From the NCBI RefSeq assembly GCF_014190915.1, contig NZ_JACHVU010000003.1, forward strand, positions 62,001-126,000: DNA of 64,000 nucleotides, given 5' to 3'. The number at the start of each line of letters is the position of its first letter. The first letter of the stretch is position 1. A program made the position numbers and the translations under genes. Positions 18,040-27,107 of this stretch are shown one piece after another. Under the pieces are notes generated by a model. The model was not told the origin of the DNA and did not search any database. It worked only from the letters and a program-made list of their open reading frames with translations. This DNA is from Mycolicibacterium iranicum (lineage in GTDB: Bacteria > Actinomycetota > Actinomycetes > Mycobacteriales > Mycobacteriaceae).

Positions 18040-18897
18040 ATGTCTGTACGGACCGCCCTCCGACCCGGCACGGTCTCGCCGATGCTCCCCGTGCCCAACT
18101 CGATCGCCCGCCCCGAGTACGTGGGCAAGCCGACCGCTCGCGAAGGCAGCGAGCCGTGGGTGCAGACCCCCGAGGTGATCGAGAAGATGCGCGTCGCGGG
18201 CCGCATCGCCGCCGGTGCGCTGGCCGCCGCGGGTGAAGCCGTCGCCCCCGGCGTGACCACCGACGAACTCGACCGGATCGCGCACGACTACATGGTCGAT
18301 CACGGCGCCTACCCGTCGACCCTGGGCTACAAGGGCTTTCCGAAGTCGTGCTGCACGTCGCTGAACGAGGTGATCTGCCACGGCATTCCGGATTCGACCG
18401 TCATCGAGGACGGCGACATCGTCAACATCGACGTCACCGCCTACATCGACGGCGTCCACGGCGACACCAACGCGACCTTCCTGGCCGGCGACGTGTCCGA
18501 GGAGCATCGGCTGCTCGTCGAGCGGACCCACGAGGCGACCATGCGGGCCATCAAGGCCGTGAAGCCGGGCCGCGCGCTCTCGATCGTGGGTCGCGTCATC
18601 GAATCCTATGCAAACCGGTTCGGCTACAACGTCGTTCGCGATTTCACCGGCCACGGCATCGGCACCACGTTCCACAACGGGCTGGTCGTTCTGCACTACG
18701 ACCAGCCCTCGGTGGAGACCGTGCTCGAGCCGGGGATGACCTTCACCATCGAGCCGATGATCAACCTCGGCAGCCTCGACTACGAGATTTGGTCCGACGA
18801 CTGGACCGTCGCGACCAAGGACAAGAAGTGGACCGCGCAGTTCGAACACACGCTGGTGGTCACCGACTCGGGTGCAGAGATCCTGACGCAGCTCTGA
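18040..18897 (+). CDS. map: Methionine aminopeptidase type I (MapB-like)
   Basis: Removes the initiator Met from nascent proteins. 285 residues, with an N-terminal extension containing a Pro-rich SH3-binding-like motif (LPVPNSI) as in M. tuberculosis MetAP1c. The five metal ligands are in place: Asp131 and Asp142 ([16 protein letters not shown]), His205 (GHGIG), Glu238 (TIEPM) and Glu269 (QFEHT). His114 is the conserved active-site His. The -10 hexamer TAGCAT is 6 nt before the ATG, so it is probably leaderless. Confidence 0.96.
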   Translation: MSVRTALRPGTVSPMLPVPNSIARPEYVGKPTAREGSEPWVQTPEVIEKMRVAGRIAAGALAAAGEAVAPGVTTDELDRIAHDYMVDHGAYPSTLGYKGFPKSCCTSLNEVICHGIPDSTVIEDGDIVNIDVTAYIDGVHGDTNATFLAGDVSEEHRLLVERTHEATMRAIKAVKPGRALSIVGRVIESYANRFGYNVVRDFTGHGIGTTFHNGLVVLHYDQPSVETVLEPGMTFTIEPMINLGSLDYEIWSDDWTVATKDKKWTAQFEHTLVVTDSGAEILTQL

Positions 18898-18916
18898 CCG
18901 CCGGTAGCCTGAACCC

Positions 18917-19573
18917 ATGACCAGGCCGGCGCTCGCCACGCTGGTCATCGCGTGCCTGCTCACCGGATGCGGCGCGACGGTCACCGGAACGGCGACGTGG
19001 CCGGGAGCCCGCCTGGAGCGCGCCGTCCTGACCGAGGCCGACTTCCCGCAAGGCGTCCGCTATGAACGCGTCGTCAACGAACCCCGCGGCGACAACGCCG
19101 CGCGGCCGCCCGCGATGCTGTCCCGGCCCGAAGGGTGCGCCGACGCGCTGACACGCGACATCGCGTTCTCCGCGGAATGGGGACCGGGCAGTGCCGCCGA
19201 GTACGTCGCCGCGTATGACGGTGCGCGCATGGTCATCACGGTGCTGACATGGCGGCTGGACCTCGACCGGCTGGCCGCGACCGCGCAACGGTGCGCCGAG
19301 TACGAGACGTTCTTCGAACCGTCCGATCCCGGCATCCCGGTCACGACGACACCGCTGGAGGTCGGCCGTCGGGACGCGCTGGCGTATCAGCAGACTCTGC
19401 GATTGCAGAGTGAAGCGAGCAGCGTGTACTTCTCTTTCGAAAACGTCGGCACCATGGCGGTTTTCGGCATTGCGTTCCCGACGACGGATTCCTCGATATC
19501 GGTCAAAGGCACGCTGCCGCAGACGTTTCTGGAGGTCACTGCCAAACAAGCCAAACGCGCGCGGGCCGCCTGA
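18917..19573 (+). CDS. Putative secreted lipoprotein
   Basis: 218 residues with a short signal peptide and the lipobox LLTGC (Cys18). The mature part resembles mycobacterial lipoproteins that share the fold of the PknH extracellular sensor domain (ADFPQGVRYERV..., CADALTR, later RCAEYE, FENVGTMAVFGI). Three Cys besides the lipid Cys could form disulfides. The exact family is uncertain and no function is known. TAGCCT lies 6 nt before the ATG and there is no Shine-Dalgarno, so it has its own leaderless promoter. Confidence 0.75.
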   Translation: MTRPALATLVIACLLTGCGATVTGTATWPGARLERAVLTEADFPQGVRYERVVNEPRGDNAARPPAMLSRPEGCADALTRDIAFSAEWGPGSAAEYVAAYDGARMVITVLTWRLDLDRLAATAQRCAEYETFFEPSDPGIPVTTTPLEVGRRDALAYQQTLRLQSEASSVYFSFENVGTMAVFGIAFPTTDSSISVKGTLPQTFLEVTAKQAKRARAA

Positions 19574-19636
19574 CCGCTTCGGCGAACAGCGCGAAAAGCC
19601 CCGCGCCGACTGTGCCCGGCACTGTAGCGTGACGCA

Positions 19637-20200
19637 ATGCCCACTCCCATGGTGACCGTCGACGGCTTCGGTGTGCCTGTGGAGGTCGCCGGACCGGAGA
19701 AGGGTTCGGTCGTGGTGTTGCTGGGGGCCGCACACCAGGCGCCGGCCGCCTACGAAGGGGTCTGTCAGCGGCTGCACACCGCGTCGCTGAAAACCGTCGT
19801 GATCGGACCCGATCCGCGGCTGACCGCCAAGTCGGTCATCAGCATCCTCGACGGGCTCGAGGTTCGGTGGGCGCTTCTGGTCGGCGACCGGTTGGGCGGC
19901 GAACTCGCCTGGGAGCTGGCCGCCACCCGGCTGGACCGGTTCATCGGGCTGGTGGTCATCGATCGCGGACATCCCCGCGTGCCGGACCTGACGGGATCGA
20001 TCCGCGACGAACACTGTCCGCCGGTGGAACTCAACACCACGGCGCTCGTCAGCACCAGCGCCGCGCGGGCGGTCGCGAAGGCCAGTCAGCGCTTCGTCTA
20101 CGGCGAGTACCGCATCGTCGATCTGCTGGGGCGGCGCAACGCCGCGGATTCGACCGCTCAGCTGGCCGCCGAGATCGTGATGCGCACCAGCACCTGGTGA
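19637..20200 (+). CDS. Degenerate alpha/beta-hydrolase-like protein
   Basis: 187 residues. The order of elements fits an alpha/beta hydrolase N-terminal half: VVVLLGAAHQAPAAYEGVCQRLH near the oxyanion region, then a nucleophile-elbow-like GDRLGGELAWELA, then LVVIDRGHP. At the elbow the Ser of GxSxG is replaced by Arg85 (G83-D-R-L-G87). The protein also ends without an obvious catalytic His strand. It is therefore probably not a hydrolase. TAGCGT lies exactly 6 nt before the ATG, so it is probably leaderless. It ends 4 bp from the convergent ngg gene. The role is unknown. Confidence 0.7.
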   Translation: MPTPMVTVDGFGVPVEVAGPEKGSVVVLLGAAHQAPAAYEGVCQRLHTASLKTVVIGPDPRLTAKSVISILDGLEVRWALLVGDRLGGELAWELAATRLDRFIGLVVIDRGHPRVPDLTGSIRDEHCPPVELNTTALVSTSAARAVAKASQRFVYGEYRIVDLLGRRNAADSTAQLAAEIVMRTSTW

Positions 20201-20204
20201 GCGG

Positions 20205-21989
20205 TCAGCCCGGTGAGCCCTCGGTGGGGGACACCTCGTCGGGCGTCCACGCCTGCGGCAGGCCGGGCTGGTTCGGGAACAGGAAATCCACGAAAGCCGC
20301 TGCGGTGGGCTGAGGTTCGTGGTTCGCCAGGCCCGGACGTTCGTTGGCCTCGATGAATACGTACTCCGGTCGCGTCACATCCGGGACGAGCAGGTCGACC
20401 CCGGTCACCGGGATGCCGATGGCCGCCGCGGCGGCGACGGCGACGCGGCACAGCTCCGGGTGCACCGTCGCGGTCACGTCGTGGATCGTGCCGCCCTGGT
20501 GCAGGTTCGCGGTGCGGCGCACCCGTAGCCGGGTTCCCTCGTCCAGCACGTCATCGAAGGAGTAGCCGGCTTCCCTGACCGTGGTCTCGGTGACGACGTC
20601 CATCGGGATCCGGGACTCGCCGCCGGTCGCCGCCGCCCGGCGCCGGCTCTGTGTCTCGATCAGCTCGCGGATCGTGTGCTTGCCCGTGCCGGTGACCTCG
20701 GCGGGCATGCGCAGCGCGGCCGCGACGACCCTGCCGTCGATGACGACCAGACGCAGGTCGTCGCCGTCGGCACGCTGCTCGATGAGCACCTCGGGGTGCT
20801 GCTCGCGGGCGCGGGCCAGGGCGGCATCGAGTTCCTCGGCGCTCTCGATGCCCACGGTGATGCCTTTGCCCTGCTCGCCCCGGGTCGGCTTCACCACGAC
20901 GTCGCCGACGTCGGCGAGGAAGTCGTGATCGGCCTGATCGAAGGTCGCCAGGCGACCCTTGGGGACGGCGATGCCGGCCTCGGACACGATGCGTCGCGTC
21001 AACCGCTTGTCGTCGCAGCGCGCCATCGCCACCGCGGAGGTGTACTCCGACAGCGATTCACGGGTGACCACGGCGCGTCCGCCGTGCGAGAGGCGCATCT
21101 CGCCGGCCTCGGCGTCGAGCACCTCCACCCAGATCCCGCGCCGCATCGCCTCGTCGGCGATGATCCGCGCGTACGGGTTCAGATCGTCGACGGTCTCCGG
21201 GGGATGGGTGAACAGGGGTTCGTTGATGGCGTTCTTGCGTTTCACCGCCATCACCGGGACGCGGGCGAAACCCAGCTTCTCGTACAGCCCGATCGCCGCC
21301 GCGTTGTCATGGGTGACGGAGAGATCCATGTACGAGCGGCCCCGCTCGCGGTAGAGCGCAGCCAGGCTTCTGGTCAGCGCCGCACCGACACCGGGCAGCG
21401 TCGCGGCGGGGTCGACGGCCAGCGTCCACAGGCTCGAACCCTCCTCGGGGTCGGAGAACAGCGCCTTGTGGTCGACGCCGGTGACGGTGCCGAGCACCGT
21501 GCCGTCGTCGTCGCTGACCGCCACCAGATAGTCCACCGACGGCTGATCGAGGTGGTTGTCCCACAGCACATCCGTCGGTGCCGGCACCATGCCGCACCGC
21601 ACGTACACGCGGTTCATCTCGTCGGCGTCGTGGCGGCTCTCCAAGGTGCGGATGTGGAAACCGGTGGGTGTCGGGTTCGGGGTCTGCGCCTCGGCGAACC
21701 GCAGCCGGTAGGTGTGGCTGGGGTCGATGAAGAGTTCCGACGGCGCCTTGGACACCAGCACATGGGGTTCGCGGGCGTAGATGCAGATGTCGCGACGGCC
21801 CTGCCCCTCCTGGCGGAGCACATCGGCCAACCGCTCAGGGTCGGCGAACGTCTGCCCGAAAATGAGCCTGCCCCAACCGAGTTCGAGCACCACGTCGTCG
21901 GCCATCGTGTCGAGGACGTCCTGGTTGGCGGCCTCGTGAAGAGCCAGCGTGATGGCCTCGGGGTGGTCGGCGCTGGGCTCGGCGGTCAT
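20205..21989 (-). CDS. ngg: N-acetylglutaminylglutamine synthetase (GNAT-ATP-grasp)
   Basis: 594 residues. Residues ~105-270 are a GNAT acetyltransferase (LWTLAVDPAATLPGVGAALTRSL, IGLYEKLGF). Residues ~340-580 are an ATP-grasp ligase (VVKPTRGEQGKGITVGI, LRLVVIDGRVVAAALR, VDLLVPD, EANERPGL). This fusion is the second enzyme of N-acetylglutaminylglutamine amide (NAGGN) synthesis, known from Pseudomonas and Sinorhizobium, where it joins Gln to acetyl-Gln for an osmoprotective dipeptide. The start overlaps the stop of the upstream amidotransferase by ATGA, so the two are co-translated. The peptidase gene that often accompanies the pair is not here. Confidence 0.87.
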   Translation of the reverse strand: MTAEPSADHPEAITLALHEAANQDVLDTMADDVVLELGWGRLIFGQTFADPERLADVLRQEGQGRRDICIYAREPHVLVSKAPSELFIDPSHTYRLRFAEAQTPNPTPTGFHIRTLESRHDADEMNRVYVRCGMVPAPTDVLWDNHLDQPSVDYLVAVSDDDGTVLGTVTGVDHKALFSDPEEGSSLWTLAVDPAATLPGVGAALTRSLAALYRERGRSYMDLSVTHDNAAAIGLYEKLGFARVPVMAVKRKNAINEPLFTHPPETVDDLNPYARIIADEAMRRGIWVEVLDAEAGEMRLSHGGRAVVTRESLSEYTSAVAMARCDDKRLTRRIVSEAGIAVPKGRLATFDQADHDFLADVGDVVVKPTRGEQGKGITVGIESAEELDAALARAREQHPEVLIEQRADGDDLRLVVIDGRVVAAALRMPAEVTGTGKHTIRELIETQSRRRAAATGGESRIPMDVVTETTVREAGYSFDDVLDEGTRLRVRRTANLHQGGTIHDVTATVHPELCRVAVAAAAAIGIPVTGVDLLVPDVTRPEYVFIEANERPGLANHEPQPTAAAFVDFLFPNQPGLPQAWTPDEVSPTEGSPG

Positions 21990-23791
21990 GCCGCTGCCCC
22001 GGTGATCCCGTGTTTCTGCAGCCACAGTTCCAGCAGGGCGATCTGCCACAGTTCGTTGCCGCGCAGGGGGGTGAGCCTGCCGTTCGGATCGGCGAGCAGA
22101 CGCTCCACCGCGTCAGGGCGGAACAGGCCCCGCTCCTTGGCCACCGGCGCGTAGAGCGCGTCGCGGACCAGATCGAGGTACGGGCCTTCCAGGTGGGTCA
22201 GCGCGGGGACCGGGAAGTAGCCCTTGGGGCGGTCGATCACCTCAGACGGGATGACCTGCCGCGCAGCCTGTTTCAGCACGCCCTTGCCCTCGTGGGCGGT
22301 CTTGTACTGCGGCGGGCAGGTCGCGGCGAGCTCCACCAGTTCGTGGTCGAGGAACGGCACGCGCCCCTCCAGGCCCCATGCCATCGTCATGTTGTCGACG
22401 CGCTTGACGGGGTCGTCGACCAGCATCACGGTGGTGTCGAGGCGCAGCGCCCGGTCGACGCCCGTCTGCGCGCCCGCCCGGGCGAAATGCTCGGTGACGA
22501 AGAGCTCGCTGGGATCGTCGGAGGTCGCGTAGCCCGGGGCGACCAGATCGGCGTAGGCCGACTGGTCGCGGTCGAAGAACGCCGCGCGATAGCTGGCGAC
22601 CGACCCCTCCAGGGAGGCGGCGGACGGTTCGCCCATCGGGGGATACCAGTGGTACCCGGCGAACACCTCGTCGGCGCCCTGGCCGGACTGCACCACCTTG
22701 ACGTGCTTGGCCACCTCTTCGCTGAGCAGGTAGAACGCGACGCAGTCGTGACTGACCATCGGTTCGCTCATCGCGCCGATGGCCCCGTCGAGGGCCGGCA
22801 GCATGCGCGCGGTGTCGATACGGATCTGGTGGTGGTCGGTGCCGAAGCGCTCGGCGATGACGTCGGAGTACCGGAACTCGTCGCCCTTGACGCCGTTGAC
22901 CGATTCGAAGCCGATGGAGAAGGTCTTGAGCCCATGCTGGCCGGCCTCGGCGAGCAGTCCGACGATGAGGCTGGAATCGACGCCCCCGGACAGCAGGCAC
23001 CCGACGGGCACATCGGCGACCAGGCGGCGCTTGACAGCCGTCCGCAGCGAATCCAGAACCGCGTCTTCCCAATCCTTTTCGGACCAGTCGGCGCGGTCGT
23101 CGCGGCGGGAGAAATCGGGCTCCCAGTACGTCGTCGTGGTCACCCTGCCGTCGGGCTCGATCGCCATCAGCGACGCGGGGGGCAGCTTGCTGACACCGCG
23201 CAGGATGGTGCGCGGCGACGGCACCACCGAGTGGAAGGTCATGTAGTGGTGCAGCGCCACCGGGTCGATGTGGGTGTCGATCTCGCCACCGGCCAGCAGC
23301 GCGGGTAGCGATGACGCGAACCGGACCCGGTCGGTGTTCTGCGTGAAGTAGAGGGGCTTGATGCCCAGACGGTCGCGGCCGAGCAGCACGCGGCCGCTGT
23401 CGCGCTCCACGATCGCGAACGCGAACATGCCTTTGAGGTGGTCGACGAAGCGGTCGCCCCAGTGGTGGTAACCCTTCAGCAACACCTCGGTGTCGCTGTG
23501 GGAGAAGAAGCGGTAGCCGTGCCCGGACAGCTCGTCGCGCAGCTGCTCGTAGTTGTAGATGCAGCCGTTCCAGGCGACCGCGAGGCCCAATTCGGAATCG
23601 ACCATCGGTTGGGCGCCGGCCTCGGTGAGATCGATGATCTTGAGGCGCCGGTGGCCGAGAGCGACCCGCCCCTGAGACCAGACTCCCGCGGCGTCGGGGC
23701 CACGGGGAACCATGACCTCGGCCATTGCGGTGACCGCTTGGACATTCGGGCTGGTTCCGTCGAGGCGTACCTCGCCGGTGGCTCCACACAC
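21986..23791 (-). CDS. asnO: N-acetylglutaminylglutamine amidotransferase (AsnB-like)
   Basis: 601 residues of asparagine-synthetase type. Cys2 (MCGATGE) is the glutaminase nucleophile after Met removal; RGPDAAGVW and WNGCIYNY are in the class II glutaminase domain. SGGVDSS is the ATP-pyrophosphatase loop of the synthetase domain, with GQGADEVFAGYHWYPP further on. The MCGATGE start, rather than the MCGI of true AsnB, fits the NAGGN amidotransferase subfamily, which amidates the dipeptide. The GTG start at 23791 has TAGGGT 7 nt upstream on the same strand, so the operon mRNA may be leaderless. Confidence 0.87.
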   Translation of the reverse strand: MCGATGEVRLDGTSPNVQAVTAMAEVMVPRGPDAAGVWSQGRVALGHRRLKIIDLTEAGAQPMVDSELGLAVAWNGCIYNYEQLRDELSGHGYRFFSHSDTEVLLKGYHHWGDRFVDHLKGMFAFAIVERDSGRVLLGRDRLGIKPLYFTQNTDRVRFASSLPALLAGGEIDTHIDPVALHHYMTFHSVVPSPRTILRGVSKLPPASLMAIEPDGRVTTTTYWEPDFSRRDDRADWSEKDWEDAVLDSLRTAVKRRLVADVPVGCLLSGGVDSSLIVGLLAEAGQHGLKTFSIGFESVNGVKGDEFRYSDVIAERFGTDHHQIRIDTARMLPALDGAIGAMSEPMVSHDCVAFYLLSEEVAKHVKVVQSGQGADEVFAGYHWYPPMGEPSAASLEGSVASYRAAFFDRDQSAYADLVAPGYATSDDPSELFVTEHFARAGAQTGVDRALRLDTTVMLVDDPVKRVDNMTMAWGLEGRVPFLDHELVELAATCPPQYKTAHEGKGVLKQAARQVIPSEVIDRPKGYFPVPALTHLEGPYLDLVRDALYAPVAKERGLFRPDAVERLLADPNGRLTPLRGNELWQIALLELWLQKHGITGAAA

Positions 23792-23884
23792 GTGTTCGAC
23801 CCTATCCTGTGACGACGTCCTCGACTACCCGTGCCACCGTGCGCCAGCGCCCGGCAGCGCCGTGGTTATTTACCCCCGGGGCAA

Positions 23885-23897
23885 CGGGTCAAACCCG
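23885..23897 (-). terminator. Small hairpin after the permease gene
   Basis: CGGGT (23885-23889) and ACCCG (23893-23897) form a 5-bp stem with a 3-nt loop in the 156-bp gap between the permease end and the asnO promoter. It is a weak terminator candidate. Confidence 0.25.
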
Positions 23898-23947
23898 GGT
23901 CGCACGATCAAGATCGAGACTCACGTCACAGCGCGTGGAGCCACGCG

Positions 23948-25519
23948 TCAGGAGACGCCCTCCAGCCGGTCGCCGGAGGCGTCGACCTGCTTGATCGGGC
24001 CCGTGAACCAGTGCTTGACCGACACGTGCCAGTAGATGAAGAGCAGGATCAGCACGCCGCCCACCAGCAGCGGTGTGTAGTTGACGTACTTCCACTCGAA
24101 GGCGTCGCCCCAGAAGACGCCGCCCGAGGACGTCGGGAACATCGCGATGATCGAGGTCACGATGATCTCTACGACGGCCACGGGGGCCATCCACCGGTGG
24201 TGGCCGCGCAGGTTCCACCTGCCCACCTGGAAGTCGTCGCCCATCCGCCACCGCAGGTAGATCGGCACCGCGAAGCACAGATAGAGCCCCACGACGCCGA
24301 TCGAGACCACCGCAAAGAACGCCACGGGGACCGGCGCGCCGTTGATGTCCACCTCGACCAGGGCCGGCAGTGTGATGAGTGCGGCCAGGACGGCGGTGAT
24401 GATGACACCGTTGGCCGGGATCTTGTTCTTGCTGACCTTGGACCACAGCTGGTGGCCGGGTACCGCGCGGTCGCGGCTGAACGCGAACAGCATGCGCGAG
24501 GCGCTGGTCTGGCACGCCGTGGTGCAGAAGAACTGGCCCGCTGTCGAGATGAGCAGGATGATGGCGACCCACTGGGAGTCGAGGGCCTGGGTGAAGATGC
24601 CGACGACCGCGCCTCCGCCCGCCGACACCGCGTCGGCGTCGTTGACCGCGAATAGGAACGTCAGCAGCAGGATCCAGCCGCCGATCGCAGAGTAGAAGAT
24701 TGAACGCCAGATTCCCTTGGCGGCGCCGTCGGCCGCGCTCTTGGTCTCCTCCGACAGGTGCGCCGACGCGTCGTAGCCGGTGATCGTGTACTGCGTCAGA
24801 ATCGCCGAGATCGGGAGCACGAACAGCAGCACGCCGATGCCCGACATCTCTCCGCCGAACATGCCGCTGTTGTTGATGGTCCGGGCGAACACGTCCGAGA
24901 AGCTCGCGTGCTGTTCGGGCAGCAGCCACAGGATCGCGATCACGGTGGCCGCGCCGGCGACATGCCACCACACCGAGATGTTGTTGATGACGGCCAGCAG
25001 ATGCGACGAGAAGATGTTGATCAGCGCCGACACCGCCAGGATGATCACGAACAGCCCGAAGGTCCGCGTCAGGCTGTACCCGGCGAGCCACCCTTCGCTG
25101 AAGGTGCCCAGCGTGAGGTCCAGGAAGGTCGCGCAGCCGTAGGCCACCGAGGCCAGGATGGCGATGAGGCCGATCAGATTCAGCCAGCCGGTGTAGAACC
25201 CCGCCTTCGGGCCACCGAGTTTGGCTGCCCACCAATAGATTCCGCCCGAGGTCGGGTAGGCCGAGACCAGTTCGGACATGCACAGGCCGATGATGAGGAT
25301 GAAGCACGAGACGATGGGCCAGCCCCAGGCGATGGCCGCCGGGCCGCCGTTGTTCCAGCCTAGGCCGAAGGACGTGAAGCAGCCCGCCAGGATCGAGATG
25401 ATCGAGAAGGAGATCGCGAAGTTGCTGAAACCCGACCAGGAGCGTGACAGCTCCTGGGTGTAGCCGAGGCTGGCGAGGTGTCGCTCGTCCTCGTCCAGAT
25501 GCTCATGTCCTTCGGGCAT
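23948..25519 (-). CDS. APC-family amino acid/amine permease
   Basis: 523 residues with about 12 hydrophobic segments. FSNFAISFSIISILAGCF, followed by the helix-1 region and GGIYWWAAKLGG, is typical of APC-superfamily GABA/choline/ethanolamine-type permeases (the 2A0304 group). The start at 25519 has AGAGGAGA about 6 nt upstream; the open frame continues upstream only as divergent promoter sequence. It faces away from the gamma-glutamyl operon starting at 25731 and is probably its uptake system, so the substrate may be an amine or amino alcohol. The precise substrate cannot be read from sequence. Confidence 0.87.
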   Translation of the reverse strand: MPEGHEHLDEDERHLASLGYTQELSRSWSGFSNFAISFSIISILAGCFTSFGLGWNNGGPAAIAWGWPIVSCFILIIGLCMSELVSAYPTSGGIYWWAAKLGGPKAGFYTGWLNLIGLIAILASVAYGCATFLDLTLGTFSEGWLAGYSLTRTFGLFVIILAVSALINIFSSHLLAVINNISVWWHVAGAATVIAILWLLPEQHASFSDVFARTINNSGMFGGEMSGIGVLLFVLPISAILTQYTITGYDASAHLSEETKSAADGAAKGIWRSIFYSAIGGWILLLTFLFAVNDADAVSAGGGAVVGIFTQALDSQWVAIILLISTAGQFFCTTACQTSASRMLFAFSRDRAVPGHQLWSKVSKNKIPANGVIITAVLAALITLPALVEVDINGAPVPVAFFAVVSIGVVGLYLCFAVPIYLRWRMGDDFQVGRWNLRGHHRWMAPVAVVEIIVTSIIAMFPTSSGGVFWGDAFEWKYVNYTPLLVGGVLILLFIYWHVSVKHWFTGPIKQVDASGDRLEGVS

Positions 25520-25576
25520 GGGGTATCTCCTCTGCGAGAAAGCAGCGCATGGACGAGCGCTGGCACCACTGACGGA

Positions 25577-25592
25577 CAATAGATCCCTATTG
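25577..25592. promoter_or_regulatory. Operator candidate between permease and gamma-glutamyl operon
   Basis: CAATAG (25577-25582), ATCC, CTATTG (25587-25592) form a perfect inverted repeat in an unusually AT-rich part of the 211-bp divergent gap. Just beyond, GGT-N5-ACC (25597-25607) resembles the GT/AC symmetry of FadR-type GntR sites. The regulator encoded at the operon end (30131) is the natural candidate to bind. Confidence 0.45.
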
Positions 25593-25730
25593 GTCTGGTG
25601 TCCTACCTTTGGACATGAAAATCTGTTCGTGCGATTGTGGTGGCCCCGCCACCGGTGCGGGCCAAGGGTCGGTCGACAGGGTTTCACGCCGTCGCACGAC
25701 CGACACCGTAGGAAGGGCAGGCTTGAGCTG

Positions 25731-27107
25731 ATGACCAGACGCGGAATGCTGTCGAGGGCGGTCCTGGAACAACAGGTGGCCGAGGGGGACATCGACACCG
25801 TCATCGTGGCGTTCTGCGACATGCAGGGCCGGCTCACCGGCAAACGCATCTCGGCACGCCTGTTCGTCGACGACGTCGCCGCCCACGGCGCCGAGTGCTG
25901 CAATTACCTGCTCGCCGTCGACGTGGACATGAACACCGTCGAGGGTTATGCGATCTCGAGCTGGGAGACCGGCTACGGAGACATGGTGATGACGCCGGAC
26001 TTCGACACCCTGCGCCTGCTCCCGTGGCTGCCCGGCACCGCGATGGTGATGGCGGACCTGTCGTGGACCGACGGCCGGCCGGTGACCCAGGCGCCGCGCA
26101 CGGTACTGCGCACGCAGCTCGACCGACTCGCCGAGCGCGGCCTCGGAGCCGTCGCCGCCACCGAACTCGAGTTCATGGTGTTCGACGACACCTACCGCGA
26201 CGCCTGGAAAGCCGGCTACCGCGACATGTCACCGGCGACCGACTACAACATCGACTACGCGATGCTGGCCTCGACGCGCATGGAGCCGCTGCTGCGCGAC
26301 ATCCGCCTCGGCATGGAGGGCGCAGGCCTGTACTGCGAAGGCGTCAAAGGCGAGTGCAACCTCGGGCAGCAGGAGATCGGCTTCCGCTACGACGAGGCGC
26401 TGGTGGTCTGTGACAACCACACCATCTACAAGAACGGCGCCAAGGAGATCGCCGACCAGCACGGCAAGAGCCTGACGTTCATGGCCAAGTTCGACGAACG
26501 GGAGGGCAACAGCTGCCATATCCACATCTCGTTCCGCGGGATGGAGGACGGTACCCCGACGGTGCCGGTGTTCGCCGACGATGACGACGAGCTCGGCATG
26601 TCGGCGATGTTCCGCAGCTTCGTTGCCGGCCAACTCGCCACGCTGCGCGAGATGACCCTGTTCTATGCGCCGAACATCAACTCCTACAAGCGATTCGTCG
26701 AAGGCAGCTTTGCGCCGACCGCGGTGGCGTGGGGCATCGACAACCGCACCTGCGCCCTGCGCGTGGTCGGTCACGGCCAGGGCATGCGCATGGAGTGCCG
26801 CGCACCCGGCGGCGACGTCAACCAGTACCTGGCGGTCGCGGCGCTGATCGCCGGCGGTCTGCACGGCATCGATCAGGGGCTCGAGCTCCCCGAAGCCATG
26901 CAGGGCAACGCGTATTCCAGTGGCGCCGACAGGCTGCCCACCACCCTGACCGAGGCCATGGAACTGTTCGACAACTCGCAGGTCGCCCGTGCGGCATTCG
27001 GGGACGACGTCGTGGACCACTACCTGAACAACGCCCGCGTCGAGCTGAAGGCCTTCAACGCGGCGGTGACCGACTGGGAGAGGGTGCGTGGTTTTGAGCG
27101 CCTCTGA
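25731..27107 (+). CDS. glnA4: Glutamine-synthetase-like gamma-glutamyl-amine ligase (GlnA4-like)
   Basis: 458 residues, matching M. tuberculosis GlnA4 (457 residues, from memory). The GS fold is clear: the N-terminal beta-grasp (VIVAFCDMQGRLTGKRI), the ATP/metal motif ATELEFMVFDD, KGECNLGQQEIGFRY, FMAKFDEREGNSCHIHIS (the active-site loop), NSYKRFVEGSFAPTAVAWG, and ECRAPGGDVNQYLAVAALIAGGL. In this branch the enzyme attaches glutamate to an amine (putrescine, ethanolamine or similar) instead of making glutamine. Streptomyces GlnA4 is a gamma-glutamylethanolamide synthetase, as published. The start at 25731 follows AGGAAGGGCAGG. It overlaps the next gene by 20 nt. Confidence 0.88.
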   Translation: MTRRGMLSRAVLEQQVAEGDIDTVIVAFCDMQGRLTGKRISARLFVDDVAAHGAECCNYLLAVDVDMNTVEGYAISSWETGYGDMVMTPDFDTLRLLPWLPGTAMVMADLSWTDGRPVTQAPRTVLRTQLDRLAERGLGAVAATELEFMVFDDTYRDAWKAGYRDMSPATDYNIDYAMLASTRMEPLLRDIRLGMEGAGLYCEGVKGECNLGQQEIGFRYDEALVVCDNHTIYKNGAKEIADQHGKSLTFMAKFDEREGNSCHIHISFRGMEDGTPTVPVFADDDDELGMSAMFRSFVAGQLATLREMTLFYAPNINSYKRFVEGSFAPTAVAWGIDNRTCALRVVGHGQGMRMECRAPGGDVNQYLAVAALIAGGLHGIDQGLELPEAMQGNAYSSGADRLPTTLTEAMELFDNSQVARAAFGDDVVDHYLNNARVELKAFNAAVTDWERVRGFERL

